Positions 52,088 through 60,287 are shown, counted from the first letter of the stretch. The stretch is 64,000 bases of DNA from Clostridia bacterium (GCA_017466445.1 JAFTUC010000027.1:45811-109810); one strand, 5' to 3'. Notes: generated by a model from the letters alone, not told the origin. Made by a program: numbers and translations.

Positions 52088-53103
52088 GAATAACCAAGGT
52101 GGAAGAATACGGAAAAAAGGGATATTCGCTCTATAGGATCCCGGGTGTCGTATGTACCGAGAAGGGAACTGCCCTTGCTTACTGTGAGGCAAGACACGGA
52201 ACTGATTGGGGCGTAACCGATATAACGCTCAGGCGTAAGGAGGTCTGCTCCGAAAGCTGGTCGGAAAGAATTATGATAGCCGACAGTAAGGGCAGATGCG
52301 TAATGAATAATCCGGTCGCCTTCGTTGACGGTGATACCGTTAGAATGATATTTTGCCGTAACTACAGAGAGCTTTACTATACTGAAAGCCACGACGACGG
52401 AAAAACATGGGAAAAGGCGAGAGATATCACCTTTGTTCCCGAAAAGCTGCTTGATAGCTATAACTGGACGGTAGTAGCGGCAGGTCCCGGTCACGGACTC
52501 GTTACAAGCAAGGGACGCCTTATCGCCACGCTCTGGCTCGCATCCAACAAACATGATATAAACGCGCACTGGCCATCGGTCGTGACAACGGTCTATAGCG
52601 ACGATCACGGAAAAACGTGGGAGTGCGGTGAGATCGTAAGAGGGATTCCCGATGTTTTCGTAAATCCGAGTGAATCGAGCCTTGCCGAGCTTTCCGACGG
52701 CAGTATCATGATGAACTGCCGACACGCTACGGGAAACGATATGCGCGCCGTTTTCTACAGTCCCGACGGACTCGGATGCTGGAGCGACGTGACCTTCGAT
52801 CCAACTCTTCCCGATCCTGCTTGCATGGGCTCTCTTGCACAGTGCGATAGGGGAATACTCTTTACAAACTGCTCAGCTCCATCGTCAAAGGGAAGAGTGC
52901 ATACGACAGTTAAGCTCAGCACTGATGACGGAAAAAGCTGGAGCTTCCTTGTCGAGATAGCCGAAAAGGGCGGATACAGCGATGTTTATTATAATAAGGT
53001 AACGAAAGAGATATGCGTCTTTGCCGAGAGCGGAAGAAATAAAGAGGGTGATATGTTCTCATTTGATCTCGAGTTTGCCGAATTTACGTTTGATGAGATT
53101 TAA
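52084..53103 (+). CDS. Sialidase-family exo-glycosidase (GH33-like)
   Basis: A 339-residue single-domain propeller. The RIP motif carrying the first catalytic arginine is in LYRIPGVV (R18), followed by GTALAYCEARHG and DWGVTDITLRR in the acid/base region. Asp boxes are SHDDGKTW, SDDHGKTW and STDDGKSW. It lacks a signal peptide, so it would act inside the cell. The ATGA overlap with the kinase fusion shows co-transcription and coupled translation. Sialidase or a related glycosidase is likely; the exact substrate is open. Confidence 0.82.
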   Translation: MRITKVEEYGKKGYSLYRIPGVVCTEKGTALAYCEARHGTDWGVTDITLRRKEVCSESWSERIMIADSKGRCVMNNPVAFVDGDTVRMIFCRNYRELYYTESHDDGKTWEKARDITFVPEKLLDSYNWTVVAAGPGHGLVTSKGRLIATLWLASNKHDINAHWPSVVTTVYSDDHGKTWECGEIVRGIPDVFVNPSESSLAELSDGSIMMNCRHATGNDMRAVFYSPDGLGCWSDVTFDPTLPDPACMGSLAQCDRGILFTNCSAPSSKGRVHTTVKLSTDDGKSWSFLVEIAEKGGYSDVYYNKVTKEICVFAESGRNKEGDMFSFDLEFAEFTFDEI

Positions 53104-53148
53104 GAATATCAAAAAAATCCTTATTTCCTTGAAAAAATTGACATGTTA

Positions 53149-53187
53149 GCGAAAAGTCTTGATTTTATTGTCTGTAAGTGCTACACT
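53149..53187 (+). promoter_or_regulatory. Promoter of second araC gene with shared motif
   Basis: TTGATT 53159-53164, 17-base spacer, TACACT 53182-53187. The sequence GCGAAAAGTCTTGA at 53149-53162 runs into the -35 and matches 12 of 14 bases at 54107-54120 before the MFS gene, a candidate common regulator site. Confidence 0.65.
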
Positions 53188-53219
53188 TGTGAAGAAAGCA
53201 TTTATGGGGAGGAGATATC

Positions 53220-54032
53220 TTGACAGAGCTTGCCCGTAAGGAAATAAATAATTTCTATTTCGGAATAAGAGAAAACAAGAAAAGCACGGTCTCGTCCGAG
53301 CATTATCATGACGAATACGAGATATATTACCTCGAAAAGGGGAAATGCAACTATTTCATAGACGAAAAATGCTATGAGGTAGAGGAGGGCGACGTGGTCA
53401 TAATACCTCCGAGGGCGATACACGGGGTAGTATATCTTGAAGAAAATAATTTCAGGCGTATCATGATTTGTCCGAGCTCCTGCCTTTCGGAAACTGTGCT
53501 TGGCGCGCTTGATAATATTCTTTACGTTTACAGAAATCATAACGTGCGAGACCGTATAATCGATATTCTTGGTAGGATAGAGACTGAAAATTCGGTCAGA
53601 GACGAGTTCTTTGCCGACATTATGCTCTCTCTTATAAACGAATTCTTCGTGCTTATGCTCCGAAACAGACAGACGAGATTTGATATAATCACGGGAGATC
53701 TGTATATAGAGCATGCCGTAAAATATATTAAAAGAAATTATCAAAACAACATCGGACTTATCGAGGTTGCCGAATTTTGCCATATGAGTGCGGAGCATCT
53801 TTCAAGAAAATTCAAAAAGGAGACCGGACTTGGATTCAGCGAATATCTTAACGCCCTCAGGCTTCAAAGAGCGGAAGTGCTTCTTTTAAGCAGGACCGAT
53901 CTTACAGTTTCCGAGATCGCGTATAACTGCGGATATAACGATCCGAATTATTTTTCAAAAAAATTCAAAATCCGATACGGGATCTCTCCGCAGGCTTTCC
54001 GTAAAGGAAAAAAATATGACCGCGCAAGATAG
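53220..54032 (+). CDS. AraC family transcriptional regulator
   Basis: A 270-residue AraC regulator. The cupin-type sensor has HYHDEYEIYYLEKGKCNYFI and PPRAIHGV, and two helix-turn-helix units follow (LIEVAEFCHMSAEHLSRKFKK, then VSEIAYNCGYNDPNYFSKKFK and GISPQAFRKG). The start is a TTG at 53220 with GGGGAGGAG upstream; no ATG offers a better fit. It lies between the sialidase-like gene and the MFS transporter and probably controls the latter. Confidence 0.9.
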   Translation: MTELARKEINNFYFGIRENKKSTVSSEHYHDEYEIYYLEKGKCNYFIDEKCYEVEEGDVVIIPPRAIHGVVYLEENNFRRIMICPSSCLSETVLGALDNILYVYRNHNVRDRIIDILGRIETENSVRDEFFADIMLSLINEFFVLMLRNRQTRFDIITGDLYIEHAVKYIKRNYQNNIGLIEVAEFCHMSAEHLSRKFKKETGLGFSEYLNALRLQRAEVLLLSRTDLTVSEIAYNCGYNDPNYFSKKFKIRYGISPQAFRKGKKYDRAR

Positions 54033-54053
54033 TGACGGGTACTGAAGGAAAGT

Positions 54054-54092
54054 AAAAAGCCGATATGGATTTGATTCCGTATCGGCTTTTTT
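54054..54092 (+). terminator. Terminator after second araC gene
   Basis: A 12-bp stem AAAAAGCCGATA/TATCGGCTTTTT with an internal GGA/TCC pairing, ending in TTTTTT. Confidence 0.93.
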
Positions 54093-54106
54093 ATGAAAAT
54101 AAAAAT

Positions 54107-54145
54107 GTGAAAAGACTTGAAAAATAAGATGTTTTGTGCTACAAT
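54107..54145 (+). promoter_or_regulatory. Promoter of MFS transporter gene
   Basis: TTGAAA 54117-54122, 17-base spacer, TACAAT 54140-54145. GTGAAAAGACTTGA at 54107-54120 overlaps the -35 and repeats the motif at 53149-53162. Confidence 0.75.
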
Positions 54146-54172
54146 TGATAGGATTTATCGGGAGGGATTTTT

Positions 54173-55474
54173 ATGAATGAGAAAACGCTTAAGGATCCGT
54201 ACAGATTCAGTCGGATCATGTATATAATCGAAGCGGCACTTGAGTATTTTATATCGCTCGTCGTTACCGATGCGTATCTTGCCAAGATAGCAAAATCCAT
54301 CGATATGAGCGACGGACTTATAGGAGTTATAAGTGCGTTCGTTTCGCTTGGATGCGGAATGCAGATAGTAGCCATCTTTTTTTCGGGGCGCGGACCTGTA
54401 AAGAGGCTTGTGTGCACGGGAACCGTTATAACGAATCTTGCGTTTATGCTCGTTTATCTGACCCCGTTCTTTCCGGTCGGAAACGGTGTGAGAACTGTGA
54501 TACTTATAGCGATCTTCCTGGGCGCCCATCTAATAAAGAATATCGTTCATTCTCCGAAAATAAACTGGTTCATGTCTCTTGTCGAGGACTCAAAAAGAGG
54601 CGTGTTCACGGCAAATAAGGAGATAATCTCGCTTATAGGCGGAATGATCTTTACTCTCATTATGGGCGCGGTGATAGACGGATTTGAAGCGGCTAACAAT
54701 CTTAACGGCGCGTTTATAACGAGCGCTGTCACGATCCTTGTGCTCGGCGCCTTGCATATCCTTACAATGGTGCTCGCTAAGGAAAAAACAGATCCGAGCA
54801 TGGGCGAGGTCAAGGAGAAATCCAAACAGAAATTTCCCATAAAGGAGCTGCTTGCGAATAAAAACCTTGTCAAGATCGTTCTGTTTTCGGTGATCTGGCA
54901 TATCGCTCAGTATGCGGCGACCCCCTTTTACGGTGCGTATAAGGTCGATGCACTCGGATTCACGATGCTTTTCAACTCTGTGCTTATGATAGCGTACAGC
55001 ATCGTCAGAGCACTGTTCTCAAGACCGCTCGGACGCTTTGCAGATAAAAGATCGTTTGCCACGATGCTCATTCTCTGCTTTGCGGTCATCTCGGTGGCGT
55101 TTGGAATAAACGTGTTTACCGTTCCGTCTAACGGACACGTGATGTTTACCGTCTATTATATGCTCTTTGCGGTGGCACTTGCGGGAATAAACAGCGGAAC
55201 GATAAATCTCGTTTATGACTACGTTCCGCACGATCAAAGAGTCGCCGCTCTCGCTCTTCAGAATTCGATAGCCGGAATAGCGGGATTTCTTACGACCACG
55301 CTCGTGAGCTTCCTCGTTGAGCATATTCAGAAAAACGGAAACGTTTTCCTCGGAATGAACGTATATGCTCAGCAGGTCGTGTCCGTTTTCGGATTTGTCG
55401 GATCGGTGATCTGCGAGCTCTATCTCATATTCGTCATAAGAAAAATACATAAAGTAAAAGAACCGTCGGTATGA
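54173..55474 (+). CDS. MFS transporter
   Basis: A 433-residue major facilitator protein with about twelve membrane segments and a cytoplasmic loop near residue 215 (KEKTDPSMGEVKEKSKQK). The loop-2 motif is diverged (FFSGRGPVKRL), while RPLGRFADKRS in the second half is a good MFS signature. In this context it probably imports a sugar or sialic-acid derivative for the intracellular glycosidases. GGGAGGGA precedes the ATG. Confidence 0.85.
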   Translation: MNEKTLKDPYRFSRIMYIIEAALEYFISLVVTDAYLAKIAKSIDMSDGLIGVISAFVSLGCGMQIVAIFFSGRGPVKRLVCTGTVITNLAFMLVYLTPFFPVGNGVRTVILIAIFLGAHLIKNIVHSPKINWFMSLVEDSKRGVFTANKEIISLIGGMIFTLIMGAVIDGFEAANNLNGAFITSAVTILVLGALHILTMVLAKEKTDPSMGEVKEKSKQKFPIKELLANKNLVKIVLFSVIWHIAQYAATPFYGAYKVDALGFTMLFNSVLMIAYSIVRALFSRPLGRFADKRSFATMLILCFAVISVAFGINVFTVPSNGHVMFTVYYMLFAVALAGINSGTINLVYDYVPHDQRVAALALQNSIAGIAGFLTTTLVSFLVEHIQKNGNVFLGMNVYAQQVVSVFGFVGSVICELYLIFVIRKIHKVKEPSV

Positions 55475-55488
55475 ACCGACGGTCTTTT
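55462..55488. terminator. Bidirectional terminator, MFS/glnS
   Basis: A 9-bp stem ACCGTCGGT/ACCGACGGT with an ATGA loop that contains part of the MFS stop codon, then CTTTTTG. It separates convergent genes. Confidence 0.9.
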
Positions 55489-55490
55489 TG

Positions 55491-57164
55491 TTATTTTTCA
55501 GGGGTGTAGCTGTCCTTGAGGCTGACTATGCGGTTGAAGGTGTTGGGGTATTTTGAATCCTTTACAAAATATCCGGTCCTTACGAACTGGAATCTGTCGC
55601 CTGCCTCTGCACTGTCGAGAGAAAGCTCGATCTTGCAGCCCTCAAGCTTCTTAAGAGACTCGGGGTTTAGGAAATCGTTGTAGGTGGCGTCCTCGGGCAT
55701 GTCGTTGAGATTGGGGATCGTGAAGAGCTTGTCGTAAAGCATGATGTCAACGTTTTTGCAGTGAGATGCGGAAAGCCAGTGGATGGTGCCCTTGACCTTG
55801 CGTCCGTCGATCGGTTTGCCGTTGCCCGATTCAAGATCGGCAGTGCAACGTATCTCGGTGATCTTGCCGTTCTCGTCCTTGATTATCTCGTTGCATTTTA
55901 CGATGTAAGCTCCCATGAGACGAACCTCTCCGTCCGGCTTCATGCGGAAGAATTTCGGGGGAGGATTGTCCGAAAAGTCCTCTGAATCGATATAGATCTC
56001 TCTCGTGAAGGGGATCATACGCTCGCCTGCGTCGGGATTCTGAGGATTGTTTGAAACAGGGAAGTATTCGACCTTGTCCTCGGGATAGTTCGTTATAACT
56101 ACCTTTACGGGATCAAGGATGGCGATACGGCGCTCGGCACTCTCGTTGAGTTCTTCTCTTATGCAGTGCTCGAGAAGCTCGATGTCAACTATACTGTAGG
56201 TCTTTGCGATTCCCGCGCGCTTTACGAAATCGAAGATCGATGCGGGAGTGTAGCCTCTTCTGCGCAGACCGCAGATGGTGGGCATACGGGGATCGTCCCA
56301 TCCGTCAACAAGACCGGTCTCGACGAGCTGACGCAGATAGCGCTTGCTCATTACCGTGTATGTCACGTTGAGACGGGCGAACTCTCTCTGCTTCGGGGCA
56401 GGAGAGAAGATTCCGATGTTGTCTATGACCCACTCGTAAAGGGGTCTGTGGTTCTCAAATTCGAGCGAGCAGAGAGAATAGGTGATACCCTCAAGTGCGT
56501 CCTGGATAGGATGAGCATAGTCGTAGAGAGGATAGATGCACCATTTGTCACCCTGACGGTGGTGGTGCGCTCTTACTATTCTGTAGATCGCGGGATCGCG
56601 CATGTTCATGTTGGGCGATGCCATGTCGATCTTAGCGCGAAGGGTCTTGGAGCCGTCGGGAAATTCACCGTTTTTCATTCGCTCGAACAGATCAAGGTTC
56701 TCCTCGATCGAGCGATTTCTGTAGGGACTTTCCTTGCCGGGCTCGGTAAGTGTTCCGCGATACTCGCGGAGCTCGTCCGCGGAAAGATCGCAAACGTACG
56801 CCTTGCCGTCCTTTATGAGCTTTACAGCGAACTCGTAGCACTTGTCAAAATAGTCCGATCCGTAGAACACGCCTCCGGTCGGCTCGGTTCCGAGCCAACA
56901 GAGATCGTTGTAGATCGAATCGACGTATTCGGTGTCCTCCTTGACCGGGTTCGTGTCATCGTAACGGAGGTTGAAAAGACCTCCGTATTTTTTTGCCGTG
57001 GCATAGTTGATGTATATCGCCTTGGCAGATCCGATGTGAAGATATCCGTTGGGCTCGGGAGGAAAACGGGTGTGTACCGTGTCGTTTATTCCTGCCTCAA
57101 GCTCGGCATCGATGATATCGTGTATAAAATTAGGTCCAATGGAAAAGATCTCGTCCTTGTTCAT
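55491..57164 (-). CDS. glnS: Glutaminyl-tRNA synthetase
   Basis: A 557-residue class I synthetase. The HIGH motif is EPNGYLHIGSAKA (about 36-48), the KMSKS equivalent is TVMSKRYL, and two C-terminal anticodon-binding beta barrels follow. The length matches bacterial GlnRS. Many Bacillota lack GlnRS and amidate Glu-tRNA(Gln) instead, so its presence here is of evolutionary interest. It follows gltX by 32 bases. AGGAGAT precedes the ATG. Confidence 0.96.
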   Translation of the reverse strand: MNKDEIFSIGPNFIHDIIDAELEAGINDTVHTRFPPEPNGYLHIGSAKAIYINYATAKKYGGLFNLRYDDTNPVKEDTEYVDSIYNDLCWLGTEPTGGVFYGSDYFDKCYEFAVKLIKDGKAYVCDLSADELREYRGTLTEPGKESPYRNRSIEENLDLFERMKNGEFPDGSKTLRAKIDMASPNMNMRDPAIYRIVRAHHHRQGDKWCIYPLYDYAHPIQDALEGITYSLCSLEFENHRPLYEWVIDNIGIFSPAPKQREFARLNVTYTVMSKRYLRQLVETGLVDGWDDPRMPTICGLRRRGYTPASIFDFVKRAGIAKTYSIVDIELLEHCIREELNESAERRIAILDPVKVVITNYPEDKVEYFPVSNNPQNPDAGERMIPFTREIYIDSEDFSDNPPPKFFRMKPDGEVRLMGAYIVKCNEIIKDENGKITEIRCTADLESGNGKPIDGRKVKGTIHWLSASHCKNVDIMLYDKLFTIPNLNDMPEDATYNDFLNPESLKKLEGCKIELSLDSAEAGDRFQFVRTGYFVKDSKYPNTFNRIVSLKDSYTPEK

Positions 57165-57196
57165 ATCCTGAAAATCTCCTGATTAGAAATTTTGAT

Positions 57197-58867
57197 TTAA
57201 AGCTTTGATGCTTCGTCTCTTACGCGCGCTACCGTGCGATCGTAGCCGAGTATCTGCATGATCTCAAAGAGGTCGGGGGAATTCTGACGTCCCGTCACCG
57301 CGATCCTGATGAAGTTGCTGACATCTCCGACGTGTCCCTTGAAGCTATCGGGATCGTTCTTGTACGCCTTTACGTCGGGCGAGAAGCCGAGCTTTTCCGA
57401 GATCGCCTTGACGCCGTCAAACCAACCGTTGTTGTCGGTATTCGGGTCGTAGGAATCAGCAAATGCATCGAGAGCGGCTTTTATGTCGGTCTTGTCAAAT
57501 CCTTCGGGATAAGCGTCGACCCTTTCAAATATCTCATCGTAGAAGAAGGACATGTAAGCCTTTGCCTCGTTCCACTTTGCGAGATCCTTTCTCGATTTTT
57601 TGCCGCCGCGTCCGATAGAAAGAATGCGAGTGGCGTATGCGGGATCTCTTTCGAGAAGTGCGGAAAATTCGGGATCGTACGATCTTGCCCATTCGGAGAT
57701 GCCCTCGTAGACTCTCTCGGCAGTCATACGGGAGATGGTAGTCTTCGAAACGTCGGTAAACTTGTCAAGATCAAATAGTGCGCCCGAGGTGTTCATCTTC
57801 TTTATCGAGAAGGGGAAGGACTTCCAGTCCTCGTCGGGGTTTGCGCGTCTCCATTCCTCATAGTTTGAGTTGAGAAGTGTCATAACGTACTCGATGACCG
57901 ATTCGGGCGGATATCCCTCTGCTCTGTAATCGGCAAGAGCCGCACCCTTGTCACGCTTGGAGAGCTTCTTCTTGGAATTGCCCTCGAGCTTCATAAGTTG
58001 AGCGAGATGCATGTATTTCGGCATTCTGAAGCCGAGATATCTGAAAAGCTGAATGTGCTTTGCAAGGCTGGGAAGCCATTCCTCACCTCTGATGACGTGA
58101 GTCGTGCCCATAAGATGATCGTCTACCGCGTGTGCAAAGTGATAGGTAGGGATGCCGTCCGATTTGAGAAGAACGAAATCCTCATCGTTCTCCGGGATCT
58201 GGAGCGAGCCCTTGATAAGGTCGGTAAAGGGTGTCTTTTTCTCGGGATCGCCGTTTGCAAGTATGCGAAGCACGAAGGGATCGCCCGCCTCGAGATGCTC
58301 CTTGACCTCTTCTATGGTGATAGCTCTCTGAGCGGCCTGACGCTCGGCTCTTTGCGCACTTTCGTCACTGTGCCAATCCTTGTTCTGGATCTCTGCCTTT
58401 TTGTCGGTGACCTTGAGCGCCTCAAGCTCCTCTTCTGATGAGAAGCAGGGATAAGCCTTGCCCTCGGAAACGAGCTGCTTTGCGAAAACGTGATAGATGT
58501 CGGCGCGGTGGCTCTGACGGTAGGGACCGTAAACGCCGTTGTCGCCGCCGGCGATCGCACCCTCGTCGAATTCTATTCTGTAGTATGCGAGCGTATTTAT
58601 AAGGTCTTCCTCGGCACCCTCGACCTCACGCTTCGAGTCGGTGTCTTCTACTCTTAAGTAGAATATGCCCTCGCTTTGATGAGCGAGTCTCTCGTTTACA
58701 AGTGCGGGGAAGAGAGTTCCGAAATGTATAAAGCCTGTGGGCGAAGGGGCAAGACGGGTTACCTTGGCACCCTCGGGAAGCTCTCTTTTGGGGAAGGATG
58801 CTTCAATGTCCTCGGGCGTTTTTGTTACGTCGGGGAAAAGAAGCTCTGCAAGACGGCTGAAATCCAT
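57197..58867 (-). CDS. gltX: Glutamyl-tRNA synthetase
   Basis: A 556-residue class I synthetase. The HIGH-like motif is APSPTGFIHFGT (about 40-51) and the KMSKS equivalent is KKLSKRDKG. It is longer than the common 470-490 residue GluRS, with the extra length mainly in the C-terminal half. It is the first gene of the gltX-glnS operon, with AAAGGA before the ATG. Confidence 0.95.
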   Translation of the reverse strand: MDFSRLAELLFPDVTKTPEDIEASFPKRELPEGAKVTRLAPSPTGFIHFGTLFPALVNERLAHQSEGIFYLRVEDTDSKREVEGAEEDLINTLAYYRIEFDEGAIAGGDNGVYGPYRQSHRADIYHVFAKQLVSEGKAYPCFSSEEELEALKVTDKKAEIQNKDWHSDESAQRAERQAAQRAITIEEVKEHLEAGDPFVLRILANGDPEKKTPFTDLIKGSLQIPENDEDFVLLKSDGIPTYHFAHAVDDHLMGTTHVIRGEEWLPSLAKHIQLFRYLGFRMPKYMHLAQLMKLEGNSKKKLSKRDKGAALADYRAEGYPPESVIEYVMTLLNSNYEEWRRANPDEDWKSFPFSIKKMNTSGALFDLDKFTDVSKTTISRMTAERVYEGISEWARSYDPEFSALLERDPAYATRILSIGRGGKKSRKDLAKWNEAKAYMSFFYDEIFERVDAYPEGFDKTDIKAALDAFADSYDPNTDNNGWFDGVKAISEKLGFSPDVKAYKNDPDSFKGHVGDVSNFIRIAVTGRQNSPDLFEIMQILGYDRTVARVRDEASKL

Positions 58868-58895
58868 AAAATAAATCCTTTCGGTGAATGTTCTT

Positions 58896-58938
58896 ATAAC
58901 TAATTAGTTATTATATCACAGATTTTTCGATTTGTCTA
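58896..58938 (-). promoter_or_regulatory. gltX promoter with 16-bp palindrome at the start site
   Basis: Minus strand: TAGACA (58933-58938), 17-base spacer, TATAAT (58910-58915). Directly downstream is ATAACTAATTAGTTAT (58896-58911), a perfect palindrome overlapping the -10 edge and start site. It could bind a repressor. No T-box elements were recognised. Confidence 0.7.
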
Positions 58939-59020
58939 TATTTTTAAGGAAAAATATTTGATGAAAACCTTTTCGGATCAAACGGGCGATGAAAGTATCG
59001 CGCGTAAAGCATACGGCGTA

Positions 59021-59060
59021 AAATAATCCGCGTATCGAAATAAGATACGCGGATTATTTT
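59021..59060. terminator. 16-bp perfect hairpin insulating gltX from recombinase locus
   Basis: AAATAATCCGCGTATC pairs fully with GATACGCGGATTATTT across a 7-base loop, with short A and T tracts outside. It is a probable bidirectional terminator placed upstream of the recombinase gene. Confidence 0.75.
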
Positions 59061-59133
59061 GTTCGTTGAACGGTTATCTTAACAGATAGTGCAAAAAATA
59101 ATAGTAAAATAAAAGAAAAACGGAGGAATTGAT

Positions 59134-59976
59134 ATGAAAAAAAGAATTATTACAGACAGTAAAGTAAAAGCATTCGAAAAAAATCTCGTAGAAAACGAAA
59201 GATCAAAGGCAACGGTTGAAAAGTACAGAAGGGATCTTCGCAACTTTATCGAATATGCCGCGGGGCGCACGCTCGATAAGCAACTGATCCTGGACTATAA
59301 GCTCGAGCTTGGGCAGAGCTATGCCGTACGCAGTGCTAATTCAATGCTTGCGGCACTTAATTCATTTCTGCGCTTTTTGGGATGGCTTGATCTGTGCGTA
59401 AGGCAGTTCAGAATACAGAGGGAGACCTATTGTTCGGAGGAAAAGGAACTGACCAAAGACGAATACAGATCACTCGTAAGAACCGCCGAGCAAAATAAAA
59501 ACGAGCGCCTGTCTCTTATAATTCAAACGATCTGTGCGACGGGTATCCGCGTCAGCGAGCTGCAAAGCATCACAGTGGAGGCAATCAGACGAGGGGAGGC
59601 GGTGGTCTCCTGTAAGGGAAAAACGCGAAAAATATTTATTATCAAAGCCCTTCAAAGTAAGCTTTTGCGTTACGTCGAGAAAAACGGGATCGTATCGGGC
59701 GTTGTTTTTGTGACAAAAGGCGGTAGAGCGCTGAATCGTAGTAACATTTGGAAGCAAATGAAGGATTTGTGTAAGGAAGCGGGTGTGTCTCACAAAAAAG
59801 TGTTTCCGCATAATCTCAGACACCTGTTTGCCCGAAGCTTTTACGCAGTCGAGAAGGATATCGCAAAGCTTGCGGACATTCTCGGACATTCTAATATAAG
59901 TACCACGAGAATTTATATTGCCACGAGCGGTGCAGAGCATCAGCGGTGCATGGAAAGCATGCGACTTGTCGTGTGA
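59134..59976 (+). CDS. Tyrosine recombinase (XerC/D-like), probable inverter of adjacent promoter
   Basis: A 280-residue tyrosine recombinase. Residues 10-90 form the core-binding SAM-like domain; the catalytic domain has R139 (ATGIRVSEL), K163 (SCKGKTRK), H226-x-x-R229 (FPHNLRHLF), H252 (LGHSN) and nucleophile Y261 (RIYI), so the full active site is present. The size is that of Xer or inverter enzymes rather than phage integrases with arm-binding domains. Just downstream lie two inverted Xer-like sites (60009-60035 and 60250-60276), the likely substrate. CGGAGG precedes the ATG. Confidence 0.92.
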   Translation: MKKRIITDSKVKAFEKNLVENERSKATVEKYRRDLRNFIEYAAGRTLDKQLILDYKLELGQSYAVRSANSMLAALNSFLRFLGWLDLCVRQFRIQRETYCSEEKELTKDEYRSLVRTAEQNKNERLSLIIQTICATGIRVSELQSITVEAIRRGEAVVSCKGKTRKIFIIKALQSKLLRYVEKNGIVSGVVFVTKGGRALNRSNIWKQMKDLCKEAGVSHKKVFPHNLRHLFARSFYAVEKDIAKLADILGHSNISTTRIYIATSGAEHQRCMESMRLVV

Positions 59977-60005
59977 AAAAATAAAACCGCTACACGAAAT
60001 AGCGG
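59976..60005 (-). terminator. Minus-strand terminator just outside the invertible segment
   Basis: Read on the minus strand, CCGCTA-TTTCGTG-TAGCGG is followed by TTTTATTTTTT, a standard terminator. On the plus strand there is no T-run after the stem. It would stop transcripts coming leftward out of the invertible promoter before they enter the recombinase gene antisense. Confidence 0.85.
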
Positions 60006-60008
60006 CTG

Positions 60009-60035
60009 ATATCACATAATGTGAATTATGTAGTA
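60009..60035 (+). repeat. Left inverted repeat (recombination site)
   Basis: A 27-base arm matching the reverse complement of 60250-60276 at 26 of 27 positions. The core is CATAA-TGTGAA-TTATG, with symmetrical outer bases (TACATAA / TTATGTA in the right copy). This is the architecture of Xer/dif-type sites: two recombinase arms around a 6-base asymmetric centre. Confidence 0.9.
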
Positions 60036-60068
60036 GTTACTGCATCTCTGCAGAACTATGTACGCTAC

Positions 60069-60097
60069 AGTATAGCACAACTTTTTGAAAATTGCAA
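60069..60097 (-). promoter_or_regulatory. Promoter inside invertible segment
   Basis: Minus strand: TTGCAA (60092-60097), 17-base spacer, TATACT (60069-60074), with an extended -10 TGC. On the plus strand the same palindromic TTGCAA has only a poor partner (TTTAAA 60115-60120), so the strong direction is leftward. Confidence 0.82.
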
Positions 60098-60137
60098 TAC
60101 ATATTTGAGCGATTTTTAAAAAAATTTAAAATTTTAG

Positions 60138-60191
60138 GCGCAAAAACAGAACCGGAAAAGAAAAATTTTTTTGCCGGTCGCTTTTTTGCGC
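60138..60191. terminator. Nested hairpin inside invertible segment
   Basis: GCGCAAAAA (60138-60146) pairs with TTTTTGCGC (60183-60191), enclosing ACCGG/CCGGT (60151-60155 with 60174-60178) and an A/T stem. It should block read-through from the recombinase gene in the present orientation, and would lie upstream of the promoter after inversion. Confidence 0.65.
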
Positions 60192-60249
60192 TTGTTTTTA
60201 ACACTTTGGTTAGTTTTTTCAGGTGCGATTATCTCGTTTGCGATCTCGA

Positions 60250-60276
60250 TACTACATAATTCACATTATGTAATAT
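60250..60276 (-). repeat. Right inverted repeat (recombination site)
   Basis: Inverted copy of 60009-60035, 26/27 identical. The core on the plus strand is CATAA-TTCACA-TTATG, so the asymmetric centre is opposite in orientation, as needed for inversion rather than excision. Confidence 0.9.
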
Positions 60277-60287
60277 ATTTTGCTGTG

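Larger units (their letters stand above)
60036..60249. mobile_element. Invertible promoter segment (214 bp), OFF orientation
   Basis: DNA between the two inverted Xer-like sites. It carries no gene, a good promoter near the left end pointing left, and a large hairpin towards the right. In this orientation the promoter faces away from the tetR-sip-tasA operon. Inverted, its start point would map to about 60223 and it would read through the right repeat into tetR. The inversion itself is inferred, not seen. Confidence 0.8.

Noticed and set aside
58868-58960. T-box leader of gltX
   Set aside because: The leader is far too short and has no T-box sequence or specifier stem.
59134-59976. Recombinase as the integrase of a prophage or integrative element
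   Set aside because: No phage, conjugation or excisionase genes are nearby, no tRNA target is present, the protein lacks an arm-binding domain, and the two paired sites are inverted and only 214 bases apart.
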